Below are positions 1-6,323 of a stretch of DNA of 33,497 nucleotides, piece by piece; the stretch's first letter is position 1; every line of letters starts with the position of its first letter. Where the stretch lies: positions 1 to 33,497 of the IMG/VR virus record IMGVR_UViG_3300037317_000129; one strand, written 5' to 3'. The DNA comes from a virus. The notes beneath the pieces were generated by a model. The model was given only the letters and a program-made list of their open reading frames with translations, was not told where the DNA came from and searched no databases. The translations under genes were made by a program, and so were the position numbers.

Positions 1-127
1 AAAAAAAATGGACCAAAAGCGAGCTAAAATATGTACGAGGATATAATTTTTATCCAACCTGTGAATCGTGCGACGCCTTTGAAAACGGCAAGTGCCATAT
101 CGTCAAAGGTAACGTCGATGAGCAAAA
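1..127. repeat. Direct terminal repeat, left copy (circular closure)
   Basis: These 127 bases are identical to 33371-33497. An exact overlap of 127, a common de Bruijn assembly k-mer size, indicates a circular or circularly permuted molecule of 33,370 bp assembled from short reads, not a biological terminal repeat. The terminase/portal type (headful packaging) fits circular permutation. Confidence 0.95.
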
Positions 128-395
128 AGGTTCTTGCAACTTCTTCCGCTCACGGGGCATCAAATTATCTAAATACCAAGAATATAACCCCACTCACGAA
201 AAACACGAAGCTAGATATAAAGAACATGACCACCGACCCGTATGCGGCAACTGCCGTTTTTACCAAGGTCAAAAGTCATGCCAATTGGTGGAAGGTTTAG
301 TTAGCCCAACGGATGCAAGGTGTATAGCATGGAAACGAAAAGAGAGCGACTTCGCGAACCAAGACGCCGACTTTGGAAAATCGTCGAAGAGCTAA
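1..395 (+). CDS. Cysteine-rich double HiPIP-like protein (3' part; 5' end at 33358)
   Basis: Across the circular junction this frame gives a 135-aa protein starting at a TTG (33358) behind an AAAAGGAG ribosome site and ending with TAA at 393-395. It holds eight cysteines in two similar modules: C25-x2-C28-x7-C36-x13-C50 and C86-x2-C89-x8-C98-x13-C112 followed by x2-W. A V-x-G-x-V stretch follows the third cysteine of each module. The spacing resembles the small high-potential iron-sulfur-like proteins found in many phage genomes, so each module may bind a metal or Fe-S centre; that is inference. It lies just after small head-region genes. In a linear annotation it would be lost, and a shadow frame at 31-300 called instead. 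Confidence 0.75.
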   Translation, partial: KKWTKSELKYVRGYNFYPTCESCDAFENGKCHIVKGNVDEQKGSCNFFRSRGIKLSKYQEYNPTHEKHEARYKEHDHRPVCGNCRFYQGQKSCQLVEGLVSPTDARCIAWKRKESDFANQDADFGKSSKS

Positions 396-403
396 AAGAT
401 TAT

Positions 404-523
404 ATGCAAAATAAAGATAGTGAGCTTTATTTATTGGATAAGATTTATGAAAAAAGAGATGAAAGAAAAAGTAAAAAAAAGCATTTAAAAGAAGATATTA
501 AAGGTTATAAAAAAAGAAGCTAG
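404..523 (+). CDS. Small lysine-rich protein, probably frame-broken
   Basis: A 39-aa ORF from ATG 404, ending in HLKEDIKGYKKRS. Just past an A7 run at 509-515 another frame continues with KKEASKDKKLIEKLNKG up to about 560. A segment of the type HLKxDIKxxKKE...KEDKxLIxKL is familiar from small basic phage proteins, so the original gene probably ran through both frames. Joining them needs one A fewer (or two more) in the run. The ribosome site is weak. A longer GTG-started version from 320 would overlap the cysteine protein and is less likely. Function unknown. Confidence 0.4.
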   Translation: MQNKDSELYLLDKIYEKRDERKSKKKHLKEDIKGYKKRS

Positions 524-566
524 TAAAGATAAAAAATTAATAGAAAAGCTTAACAAAGGAAATAAA

Positions 567-704
567 ATGAAAAAACAAACTAAAAAAGATAAAATGGATG
601 AATCTCTTGGGATGCGCAGAGGAAAAGAATCCTCAAAAAAACAAAGCTATAAATCTCGTAGAGACGAATCTAAAGGCATGAAAAAGGCAATGAAGAAAAA
701 ATAA
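567..704 (+). CDS. Small basic phage protein (DESLGMRRGKE type)
   Basis: A 45-aa ORF, too short for routine callers, with AAAGGA upstream of ATG 567 and a TAATG overlap with the next gene. It contains DESLGMRRGKESSKKQ and SRRDESKGMKKAMKKK, a composition and motif common to small basic proteins near phage head genes. Very lysine- and arginine-rich, so it may bind DNA or sit in the virion; no function is established. Confidence 0.7.
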   Translation: MKKQTKKDKMDESLGMRRGKESSKKQSYKSRRDESKGMKKAMKKK

Positions 705-1003
705 TGCCGGAAAAAAACAAAATGGCTAAATCAAAAGTAAAAATACGTAAAGGGCTAAAAGTATCGCCTAAAAAAGCTGCTAAAATGCGCAAAAAACCGG
801 GTGGGTCAAACGTAGGTGAATATAAAAATTTACCGGCGTCGGATTTTGCAGGCCCAGCCGGCGGAGCACCAAAAGGGTCTTATCCTATTAATACAAAAAA
901 AAGAGCCAAAGCGGCGCTCTCTTATGCCCATAATGCACCCAATCCAGCAGGCATAAAGAAAAAAGTATACTCTAAATATCCTTCATTAAAATCTAAAAAA
1001 TAG
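704..1003 (+). CDS. Conserved small basic phage protein with LPxSxFAxP...KYP domain
   Basis: A 99-aa protein starting at 704 (TAATG overlap) or at the second ATG at 722, which would start MAKSKV. The N-terminal third is a lysine-rich tail. Residues about 43-95 contain LPASDFAGP, SYPINTKKRAKAALSYAHNA and KVYSKYP, a pattern widespread in phage proteins and as a C-terminal appendage of some phage proteins (YPI...RARAAL..AHNAP...VxxKYP). The precise role is unknown; packaging or virion association is an inference from the location. Confidence 0.7.
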   Translation: MPEKNKMAKSKVKIRKGLKVSPKKAAKMRKKPGGSNVGEYKNLPASDFAGPAGGAPKGSYPINTKKRAKAALSYAHNAPNPAGIKKKVYSKYPSLKSKK

Positions 1004-1007
1004 ATGG

Positions 1008-1107
1008 ATGTTTTATAGGATAGCTGCAGAAAAAAGGAGGGTCATGCTACACCTTTTGCAATAAACAAAAAAATAAAGTGTTTACTTTAAAATTGAGAAA
1101 CGAATAA
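1008..1107 (+). pseudogene. Possible broken 33-aa ORF with two A-run shifts
   Basis: No intact gene covers 1004-1132. Starting at ATG 1008, adding one A to the A6 run at 1030-1035 and one to the A7 run at 1067-1073 would give MFYRIAAEKKEGHATPFA followed by INKKNKVFTLKLRNE and a TAA at 1105-1107. As written, the frame stops at 1062-1064. A strong GGAGGG lies at 1036-1041. This is suggestive only; the product is not recognised. Confidence 0.25.
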
Positions 1108-1132
1108 ATCGAAAAATATAGTAAAAAAAATT

Positions 1133-1375
1133 ATGGCGAAAGCTAAATTAAATAAACCCTATCGAACACCGGGTAAGGACAAAAAATTTGCTGTAAAAGT
1201 TAAAGACCCTAAAACCGGAAATATAAAAACCGTTCGTTTTGGTGATCCTAACATGAAAATTAAAAAAAACGATCCTAAAGCTAAAAAAAGCTATTGCGCT
1301 AGGTCAGGCGGTATAAAAGGAAAAAATGACAAAACTTCTGCTAATTATTGGTCTAGAAAAATGTGGGAATGCTAA
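1133..1375 (+). CDS. Conserved small phage protein (RFGDPNM family)
   Basis: An 80-aa basic protein. It carries LNKPYRTPGKDKKFAVKVKD, VRFGDPNMKIKKNDPKAKKS and NYWSRKMWEC. The VRFGDPxMxIKxxDPxxxxSFxAR...YWSxxMW signature is a widespread phage family usually encoded near portal, capsid and packaging genes. There is no clear Shine-Dalgarno before ATG 1133; the start is chosen from the family's typical N terminus. The stop overlaps the next ATG (TAATG). Biochemical function is unknown. Confidence 0.8.
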   Translation: MAKAKLNKPYRTPGKDKKFAVKVKDPKTGNIKTVRFGDPNMKIKKNDPKAKKSYCARSGGIKGKNDKTSANYWSRKMWEC

Positions 1376-1538
1376 TGGCTAAAACAAAAATTACACCAGA
1401 AAAGAACAAAAAATTTCAAAAGGTCATGGAAGAATACGGAGAAGGAAAATTAAAATCTTCTAGCGGTAAAAAAGTAAAAATGTAAAACAAGCTAAAGCGA
1501 TTGCATATTCCGAAGCGCGTAAAAAAAAGAAAAAATGA
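1375..1538 (+). pseudogene. DUF6496-like small protein split by a -1 frameshift at an A run
   Basis: From ATG 1375 the frame reads to a TAA at 1483-1485 (36 aa, ending GKLKSSSGKKVKM). The next frame continues KQAKAIAYSEARKKKKK to TGA at 1536-1538. Together they match the common small phage protein with GxLxSGSGKKVTxxKQAIAIALSEA (DUF6496 type). One extra A in the A6 run at 1468-1473 or the A5 run at 1476-1480 restores a 53-aa protein. The downstream gene still begins with an ATGA overlap on the second-half stop, so the break is recent or is bypassed by slippage. Confidence 0.75.
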
Positions 1539-1759
1539 ATACAATTTTATATGTTATAAACTTTTATGAAGTGCAATTCGAAGGGATTGCTTTGGCTGTA
1601 AAACCTTTTAGATGGACTCCAAAAGATAAATATTTACAAGAGCTCATAGAAATTTTAGAAAATATGTTTGATGACTCCTATGGCGAACCGGTAAATATAA
1701 AACTAATTAATGAAAAAAAAGAAGAACTAACCTTTGAAGAAGAATGCTCGGTTATTTGA
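1535..1759 (+). CDS. Hypothetical 74-aa protein
   Basis: ATG 1535 overlaps the TGA of the preceding frameshifted gene (ATGA), suggesting translational coupling. The product is acidic at its C terminus (EKKEELTFEEECSVI) and not lysine-rich like its neighbours. No family recognised. It is the last + strand gene before the first reverse-strand island and overlaps the 3' end of a small reverse ORF. Confidence 0.55.
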   Translation: MNTILYVINFYEVQFEGIALAVKPFRWTPKDKYLQELIEILENMFDDSYGEPVNIKLINEKKEELTFEEECSVI

Positions 1760-1910
1760 TATAATTAGTTATGTTATACTCTAACATAGAAAAGTTTCGG
1801 GCTTTAGTAAAAACCTTACTATCAATATTATTTTTTTTTATTCCCCATGCTTTCCACAAATTATTTTCATTCCAAATAAATATAAGATGATTTTTAAAAA
1901 AAAATTGCAT
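1752..1910 (-). CDS. Hypothetical 52-aa protein, end of reverse island 1
   Basis: On the - strand an ATG at 1910 lies three bases past the stop of the preceding reverse gene and opens a 52-aa frame to TAA at 1752-1754, containing FIWNENNLWKAWGIKKNN. It fills most of an otherwise empty gap. No Shine-Dalgarno is visible, so translation would depend on coupling. It converges with and overlaps the + strand 74-aa ORF by 8 bases. Not recognised. Confidence 0.35.
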   Translation of the reverse strand: MQFFFKNHLIFIWNENNLWKAWGIKKNNIDSKVFTKARNFSMLEYNITNYIK

Positions 1911-1913
1911 TAT

Positions 1914-2117
1914 TTAAAAATTTTCTAAATGATAATTAATAGCAATCCGCATTTCTTCAATTAATTTATCCAAAGTAGACGCTTCAGCACTTAAAAGAGC
2001 GTCTTTTTCCACCATCATTTTTTTGCCGTAGGCAATCCATTTGTTGTCATAAGCGCTATGTTCTATAGTAAAAAAAAATTCTTCCCACATGCATTCAAGT
2101 TTAGGAAACTTTTTCAT
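1914..2117 (-). CDS. Hypothetical 67-aa protein
   Basis: ATG 2117 has AAAGGA at a good distance and overlaps the 3' end of the upstream gene by 17 bases, so both lie in one operon. The sequence is MKKFPKLECMWEEFFF followed by a charged, probably helical C-terminal half (EASTLDKLIEEMRIAIN). No signal peptide or membrane helix, and no family recognised. Confidence 0.55.
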   Translation of the reverse strand: MKKFPKLECMWEEFFFTIEHSAYDNKWIAYGKKMMVEKDALLSAEASTLDKLIEEMRIAINYHLENF

Positions 2118-2544
2118 AAAATCCTTTGTTATACGCCATACAGAATTTTACTAAATCAGGTTGATTCGAATAATCCATTGGATATTGGATAATATCTTGT
2201 ATAATTTCTGGGGGAGGAAGAGACCAGACAAGTTCTATATTTTCGTTTTGATGATCGAAACGATAAAGAGTACTTGAAGGAGTCATTGCGGGAGCTGATA
2301 AACGAGAAATAAACTTTTCGTCAATGGTTCCCGGCAAGTGAGGATGTTTTCTTAAAATTATATGTAGATAAGAATACTGTATATTTTTTTCATCACAGTA
2401 TTTTTTATCTTCCTCCGCTATTTTTATAATGCGATCAGGCCAATCTTTTTGTAACTCTTGTTGTAAATCTACTACTGGGATACGTTCGCTTTTTTTGTGA
2501 AGATTTTCATAGACTACTTTTCCGACATTTTTGTCGTTTTCCAT
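2101..2544 (-). CDS. Hypothetical 147-aa protein in reverse island 1
   Basis: The open frame extends upstream to 2622, but the start is placed at ATG 2544, which is preceded by AAAGAGG and gives MENDKNVGKVVYENL. The upstream extension is AT-rich and lacks a ribosome site. The middle shows HIILRKHPHLPGTIDEKF and the C-terminal third FDHQNENIELVWSLPPPEII, then a predicted helix. The pattern of a W-S-L-P-type strand followed by a short helix is seen in some small phage proteins, but I cannot assign a family. Soluble, no transmembrane segment. Confidence 0.6.
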   Translation of the reverse strand: MENDKNVGKVVYENLHKKSERIPVVDLQQELQKDWPDRIIKIAEEDKKYCDEKNIQYSYLHIILRKHPHLPGTIDEKFISRLSAPAMTPSSTLYRFDHQNENIELVWSLPPPEIIQDIIQYPMDYSNQPDLVKFCMAYNKGFYEKVS

Positions 2545-2608
2545 ACAACCTCTTTTTTTGTAATAAATACAAAAAAAAACTTTAATTGTATAGTAATAAC
2601 GACTTATG

Positions 2609-2836
2609 TCATTTTTTAGCAAAAAGCTCTAAATCACTAAAATCTTCTTTTTTAAGCTTTCTAAGCTCTTCTCGAAGCTCGTAGATTTCTTGCTGCATTG
2701 ATTGGCAATATTGCATTAATGATGAATACCGCTGAAAAATGCCTTTCCGCAAATTGTCTTGCTTAGATTCAATGCTTTTTAATTCCATCCAATATGGGTC
2801 ATCTTTTTGAAATAAATTATATTGATCTGCACTCAT
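2609..2836 (-). CDS. Small coiled-coil protein
   Basis: Start placed at ATG 2836 behind a strong GGAGGG, giving 75 aa. An upstream alternative at 2875 overlaps the previous gene and has no ribosome site. Residues 40-68 (MQYCQSMQQEIYELREELRK and on) form a clear heptad-type coiled coil, ending in DLELFAKK. The ATG lies one base past the stop of the upstream membrane-protein gene, so the two are tightly coupled. Function unknown. Confidence 0.6.
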   Translation of the reverse strand: MSADQYNLFQKDDPYWMELKSIESKQDNLRKGIFQRYSSLMQYCQSMQQEIYELREELRKLKKEDFSDLELFAKK

Positions 2837-2837
2837 A

Positions 2838-2999
2838 TTATTCCCTCCTAGCAATAAGACCCGGAATAATATCACATTGACCTTTTTTTTGTGATTTTAA
2901 CTTTCTCATATATTCAGAATTATTATGATTTAAGAAATAGGAAGTTAAAACTAATACTAACCCAGCTATAAAATATCCAAAAAATATTCGTAAGATCAT
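2838..2999 (-). CDS. Small one-helix membrane protein (53 aa)
   Basis: Missed by size filters. ATG 2999 overlaps the stop of the upstream gene (ATGA). Residues 2-22 (ILRIFFGYFIAGLVLVLTSYF) form a hydrophobic helix, followed by a polar basic tail (MRKLKSQKKGQ). With the neighbouring one-helix protein it forms an overlapping pair of small membrane proteins. Overlapping membrane-protein pairs are typical of spanin or holin loci, but there is no lipobox or other signature, so this stays open. Confidence 0.5.
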   Translation of the reverse strand: MILRIFFGYFIAGLVLVLTSYFLNHNNSEYMRKLKSQKKGQCDIIPGLIARRE

Positions 3000-3322
3000 T
3001 TCTTGCGATTTGCACTTTTGCGGTTACAGGACTCTTTTATTTTTTTTGCGTCATAATCATCACGAAATTGTCGATCACGGTTATTAATTCGATCACCCCT
3101 ATTTTCACGATCGTGGATTCTATCACGTTTAAATCTATCTTGGTCATGTTTAACTTTTTTGTGAGTTTGAGGAGAAATTGGCTCAATCATATCGGGTGTA
3201 TTAAATCCCATTCCACCAAAAGAATAGCATTTAAATATTATTAAAAATCCAGAAAGCAAAATTGCGGCAAGAATTAAATACCTTCTAAAAATGTCAATGT
3301 CAAATTTAAATTTTTTTTTCAT
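2996..3322 (-). CDS. One-helix membrane protein with charged tail (108 aa)
   Basis: A basic N terminus (MKKKFKFDIDIFRR) is followed by a hydrophobic helix at about residues 15-31 (YLILAAILLSGFLIIF) and an extremely charged tail rich in Arg, Asp and Asn (RDRIHDRENRGDRINN). ATG 3322 has AAAAGG upstream. Predicted single-pass, with the charged tail most likely periplasmic or in the cytosol depending on orientation. It overlaps the next small membrane gene by four bases. An i-spanin-like role is possible but unsupported beyond topology. Confidence 0.5.
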   Translation of the reverse strand: MKKKFKFDIDIFRRYLILAAILLSGFLIIFKCYSFGGMGFNTPDMIEPISPQTHKKVKHDQDRFKRDRIHDRENRGDRINNRDRQFRDDYDAKKIKESCNRKSANRKK

Positions 3323-3328
3323 GTAAAA

Positions 3329-3792
3329 TTACCTTTTTTCAGCTTTTATACATTGATCAACTAATTTTTTGCATTCGTTAATAACAAAATTCATGTTTTT
3401 GTAAGTTTCCCAAGATCTTCTATCATTTGCCCATTTGTAACTTTCATAAGTTTTTGTTTTCTCTTCGAAAAAAAGAAAAGACCTGGGACATAATCGCCAA
3501 AATGAGCACAATCAAAACCTATGATATACATGCTATCTGAATATTTTTCTCCATAAGTTAAATTTCCATGAACATTTGCTTCAATCTCATCATATGGCTT
3601 GCCGTGCCATGGATGATTTGAATCAAGAAAAACATAACCTACTAATACACCTAATGTATTTCTGTGGATATCACAAAAATAATCGTTATAAACAAACCCT
3701 ATATAATCCAGTTCTTCAATCCATTCGCCATAACCAAATTTTTTAAGTTTTTCATCAACAGTAAATAGATGTAATTTTTTTATAATTTCCAA
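3329..3792 (-). pseudogene. Conserved phage protein (VHGxLTY / GFDCAHxGD family), frameshifted
   Basis: The first frame (TTG start at 3792) carries GYGEWIEELDYIGFVY, CDIHRNTLGVLVGYVFLDSN, NVHGNLTYGE and IIGFDCAHFGDYVPG, matching a widespread phage hypothetical family whose C terminus normally reads YK...YVxxECxxLxxQ. Here that C terminus (WETYKNMNFVINECKKLVDQ) lies in another frame ending at 3329. The two frames meet at an A7 run (3468-3474 on the + strand, T7 in the mRNA); one extra base would restore about 154 aa. As written it ends at 3391 with an aberrant tail. The function of the family is unknown. Confidence 0.75.
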
Positions 3793-4041
3793 CGTCTGAT
3801 AATATCCATTACGTTGCGTCGTTGTAATCAGGTAGCATCTTTCATTTTTAACAAGTTACAAATTTCATGCATCATAACAAATTTAATTTTTTTTGAATAT
3901 ATGGTTACAACACAATATATTGATTAAATATGTAAAATATAATTTTAAAGTTATGCCTAAAATACAAATTTATTGTAAACTGATTACATAGAAGTGTAAA
4001 CATAACATAGTATTTAGTAACGAATAAAAAAAGGTAATAAA
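3793..4041. promoter_or_regulatory. Divergent control region with operator-like dyads
   Basis: A 249-bp gene-free segment between a reverse island and the + strand gene at 4042. It holds a TGTAA-N5-TTACA dyad at 3974-3988 within TTGTAAAC (3973-3980), a further GTGTAAAC at 3994-4001, and the 9-mer CTGATTACA at 3980-3988 (+) and, inverted, at 3823-3831. No promoter can be fixed with confidence. No gene seen. Confidence 0.45.
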
Positions 4042-4380
4042 ATGGAAAAATTAAGCACGGAAGAACTACGAACAATTTTTACAAATTACTGTATTTTTAA
4101 AAAAATACCTGTTTGTTTGCCCTTACATGGCTCAGAGTGGGATCTTTTAATAATGCATCAAAATAAATGGCAAACTGTCAAATGCATTTGGACTTCCTAT
4201 AAAGGAACAACTAAAGGTTTTATCGCTAGTATACAAAGGAGGAAAGGTATTATCTTGGCAGATTTATATTTTGTTTTTACCAGCGATAAAACAACTTTTT
4301 TAATCCCTAAAAATACTTTTTCTGGAACAAGAATTATAACTTCTACTCATCCTCATCATCGTCTTCATCATGTTTATTAA
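4042..4380 (+). CDS. Possible PD-(D/E)XK-type nuclease, 112 aa
   Basis: ATG 4042 follows AAAAAAAGG at a good distance. The protein has the compact arrangement of small PD-(D/E)XK endonucleases: an N-terminal helix, then a G-x-E-x-D-like element (HGSEWDLLIM, residues about 30-39), then W-Q-T-V-K (residues 43-47) resembling the QxK active-site half, and a later LADLYFVFTS strand. The resemblance is to small phage and homing-type nucleases (PDDEXK). It is the only + strand gene between two reverse islands, which fits a selfish or restriction-type insert. The histidine-rich C terminus overlaps a reverse gene by 38 bases. The assignment is tentative. Confidence 0.45.
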   Translation: MEKLSTEELRTIFTNYCIFKKIPVCLPLHGSEWDLLIMHQNKWQTVKCIWTSYKGTTKGFIASIQRRKGIILADLYFVFTSDKTTFLIPKNTFSGTRIITSTHPHHRLHHVY

Positions 4381-4740
4381 TAAAACCACATTCAATTAAC
4401 TGTTGATTTATTTTGTGTTTAACTTCATCAATAAATTTAATTATATGGTCATATAAAAAGATTTTATCTTCGAGAGGACAATCCGCTAAAATATATTTAT
4501 AAATAAATAAATTTTCATTTTTTTTCGTTAAATAACCTTTTTTTATTTTTTTACTAATATTTCTGTATTGTCCGACGAAAAATACTTATAACTTATAGTT
4601 TTTAAATTATAAATATAATTATTATTTTTTACTTTATATATATGATCACAATGTACTAATTTATTTGTTATTTCACTAAATTTTCCGTCAATTTCTTCTT
4701 CTAATTCTTTTAAATTTAAGTTACTAAAATCTTTCTTCAA
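4343..4740 (-). pseudogene. Hypothetical acidic-tailed protein, frameshifted at an A7 run
   Basis: From a TTG at 4740 (AGGAAAAG upstream) the frame reads 65 aa and stops at 4543-4545, directly after an A7 run in the mRNA (4546-4552). One extra A keeps the frame open for about 67 more residues, including NENLFIYKYILADCPLEDKI and FIDEVKHKINQQLIECGF, ending in an acidic HDEDDDEDE and TAG at 4343-4345. The second half has the composition of a real protein and fills a region otherwise empty of genes. Restored length about 132 aa. No family recognised. The acidic tail is antisense to the histidine-rich end of the neighbouring + gene. Confidence 0.55.
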
Positions 4741-5056
4741 AATCTTTTCCTACACTTTTAGCTTTGTTTTTCTTATTGCATAATATTGCATATGCTTCGT
4801 TCGTCAGCGGTTTTTGCATTTCAACGCGGCTACCAAATAAATCCCGTAAATGATCTTCAAAATAAACGCACTTCACTAATTCATGCATTTTCTCGAAACG
4901 CTTGACGTTATATTTTTGTCGCTCATCCGCTCGCATTGATTTAAAAAAGTCTAAGCTAACATCGATAACTTTTTTAATATGAGCAGATGCAGCATCAGCA
5001 CTATCAAAAAAATCTTTAGACGCATAAAGCGGATCAAGTGTTAGGACGTAATACAT
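4724..5056 (-). CDS. Hypothetical 110-aa protein
   Basis: ATG 5056 lies within the 3' end of the upstream HTH gene (23-base overlap), and its own stop overlaps the next start, so this is an operon. Sequence features: YASKDFFDSADAASAHIKKV and VKRFEKMHELVKCVYFEDHL, predicted helical and soluble. No recognised family. Its position directly after a putative regulator suggests a co-regulated partner. Confidence 0.55.
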   Translation of the reverse strand: MYYVLTLDPLYASKDFFDSADAASAHIKKVIDVSLDFFKSMRADERQKYNVKRFEKMHELVKCVYFEDHLRDLFGSRVEMQKPLTNEAYAILCNKKNKAKSVGKDFEERF

Positions 5057-5408
5057 ATTTATCCATCAAAAATTTAGCAATTTCAAAGCCGATTTGTTCC
5101 GTAGTTACCGTTGCGGTAGAAGGAACGGTTTGAGATTTTTTTTCTTTAGGTTTGATGACTTTAAATAATCGTTCGTATTGGGGAAAAAGGCTTTCATCGT
5201 AAAAAAAGTTTAGCAAATCAGCTTTGCGATAAACATTTACATTCCCAATAACATCAAAAGCATATTTTTCAGAAAACCAATTCCTTTTATTAAAGTCATA
5301 AATTTGCTGTTTTCGTTCAAACATTCCCACTTCTACTAAGTCTCTAGTTGTTAAATATTCTTTAGGCCATTTCTTTATATTTTCTTTAATTTTCTCAATA
5401 TCAAGCAT
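5034..5408 (-). CDS. Probable HTH/excisionase-like DNA-binding protein
   Basis: Start placed at ATG 5408 behind AAAGGAG (a GTG two codons earlier is less likely), giving 124 aa. Residues about 14-70 (EYLTTRDLVEVGMFERKQQI, then a wing-like FDVIGNVNVYRKADLLNFF) look like a winged or MerR/excisionase-type helix-turn-helix. The C-terminal third is a lysine- and threonine-rich linker followed by a short helix. It is the first gene after a promoter whose spacer is a perfect palindrome, so self-repression is a natural hypothesis. Confidence 0.5.
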   Translation of the reverse strand: MLDIEKIKENIKKWPKEYLTTRDLVEVGMFERKQQIYDFNKRNWFSEKYAFDVIGNVNVYRKADLLNFFYDESLFPQYERLFKVIKPKEKKSQTVPSTATVTTEQIGFEIAKFLMDKYVLRPNT

Positions 5409-5435
5409 ATACACTCCTTTTTAGAAAAAAAATTT

Positions 5436-5465
5436 TTTATATTTTGTTTAGTAAACAAATGTCAA
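5436..5465 (-). promoter_or_regulatory. Sigma70-type promoter with palindromic operator in its spacer
   Basis: On the - strand TTGACA (5465-5460) and TATAAA (5441-5436) are 18 bases apart. Seventeen of these (5443-5459) form the perfect palindrome TTTGTTTAGTAAACAAA. Transcription would start near 5429, 21 bases before the ATG of the HTH gene. A protein on the palindrome would block RNA polymerase. Confidence 0.7.
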
Positions 5466-5581
5466 TGTTTTTTTCTTGTAAATTAATTTTTTTAAATATA
5501 AGTACTTAGATAGGTGTGCGTTAGCCTGCGTTAATGGCCACCAATCAGACGTATAGCGTTTCGTCAACGCAAAGGAGAAAA

Positions 5582-6313
5582 ATGAATAATACAATGTCAC
5601 AACAGTCGGATGTAGCTATTGAGCAAGAGGAAGTCGTCCACCCTCAAGAAGATAACAACGTTCAAGAAGCTTTAGCTCCCGTAACCGAAGGCGCGCCACA
5701 AAACGAGGAGTCTAAAGAAAGTTCCAAAGAATATAACTTTAGACAACTTGAAAAATCACGGGACGAGCTTGCACGTCGTGTTCAAGAACTCGAATCTTAT
5801 GTCCAACAATCGCAACAACCGCAAAGCCAAGCCTCATCGGCAGAAGAAGAAGCTGATATAGCGCCCGATGATCTCGTCGAGGGAAAGCATCTTAAACGCG
5901 AAATTAAGCGGCTTGAAAGTCAGCTGCAGGGTTATCAAGCGATGAGCATTGAAGGGCGTTTACGTTCGCAGTATCAGGACTTCGATAGCGTTGTTACCAA
6001 AGAAAACATTGAAAAACTTAAGGAAACCGAGCCTGAGCTCGCTTCTACATTATTTGCTAGTCAAGATCTTTATTCCAAGGGCGTTGCAGCTTACAAGTTG
6101 CTTAAGAATTTAGGATACGGCCCCAATCCTCAAACCGAAATGAATAAAGAGCGAGTAGCGCAAAACGCTGCTAAACCTCGAAGTGCAAGCCAAGCCGGAG
6201 GCCAGTTTGGCCAGTCGCCAATTTCACAAGCAGGCGCATATCAACAAGGGCTTACCCCAGAGCTTAGACAGCAATTGCTTAAAGAAATGAACGATGCGAG
6301 ACGGGCTTACTAA
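5582..6313 (+). CDS. Scaffolding protein
   Basis: Directly upstream of the major capsid gene and acidic, glutamine- and glutamate-rich with strong coiled-coil tendency (RQLEKSRDELARRVQELESY; HLKREIKRLESQLQGYQ), as expected of a capsid assembly scaffold. The start is set at ATG 5582 because AAAGGAG precedes it at the right distance; the upstream ATG 5534 has no ribosome site. That gives 243 aa. The C-terminal part ends in a helical ELRQQLLKEMNDARRAY, a plausible capsid-binding helix. Assignment rests on position and composition, not on a family motif. Confidence 0.75.
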   Translation: MNNTMSQQSDVAIEQEEVVHPQEDNNVQEALAPVTEGAPQNEESKESSKEYNFRQLEKSRDELARRVQELESYVQQSQQPQSQASSAEEEADIAPDDLVEGKHLKREIKRLESQLQGYQAMSIEGRLRSQYQDFDSVVTKENIEKLKETEPELASTLFASQDLYSKGVAAYKLLKNLGYGPNPQTEMNKERVAQNAAKPRSASQAGGQFGQSPISQAGAYQQGLTPELRQQLLKEMNDARRAY

Positions 6314-6323
6314 AGGATAAAAT

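Noticed and set aside
1-127. Terminal repeats as biological phage ends
   Set aside because: An exact 127-base overlap equals a standard assembly k-mer and falls inside a gene; circular closure is the simpler reading.
31-300. 89-aa open frame at the left end
   Set aside because: It is an out-of-frame shadow of the cysteine-rich protein that crosses the circular join; composition and lack of a ribosome site agree.
1044-1064. Six-codon ORF behind a strong GGAGGG
   Set aside because: Too short to call; better explained as part of a degraded small gene.
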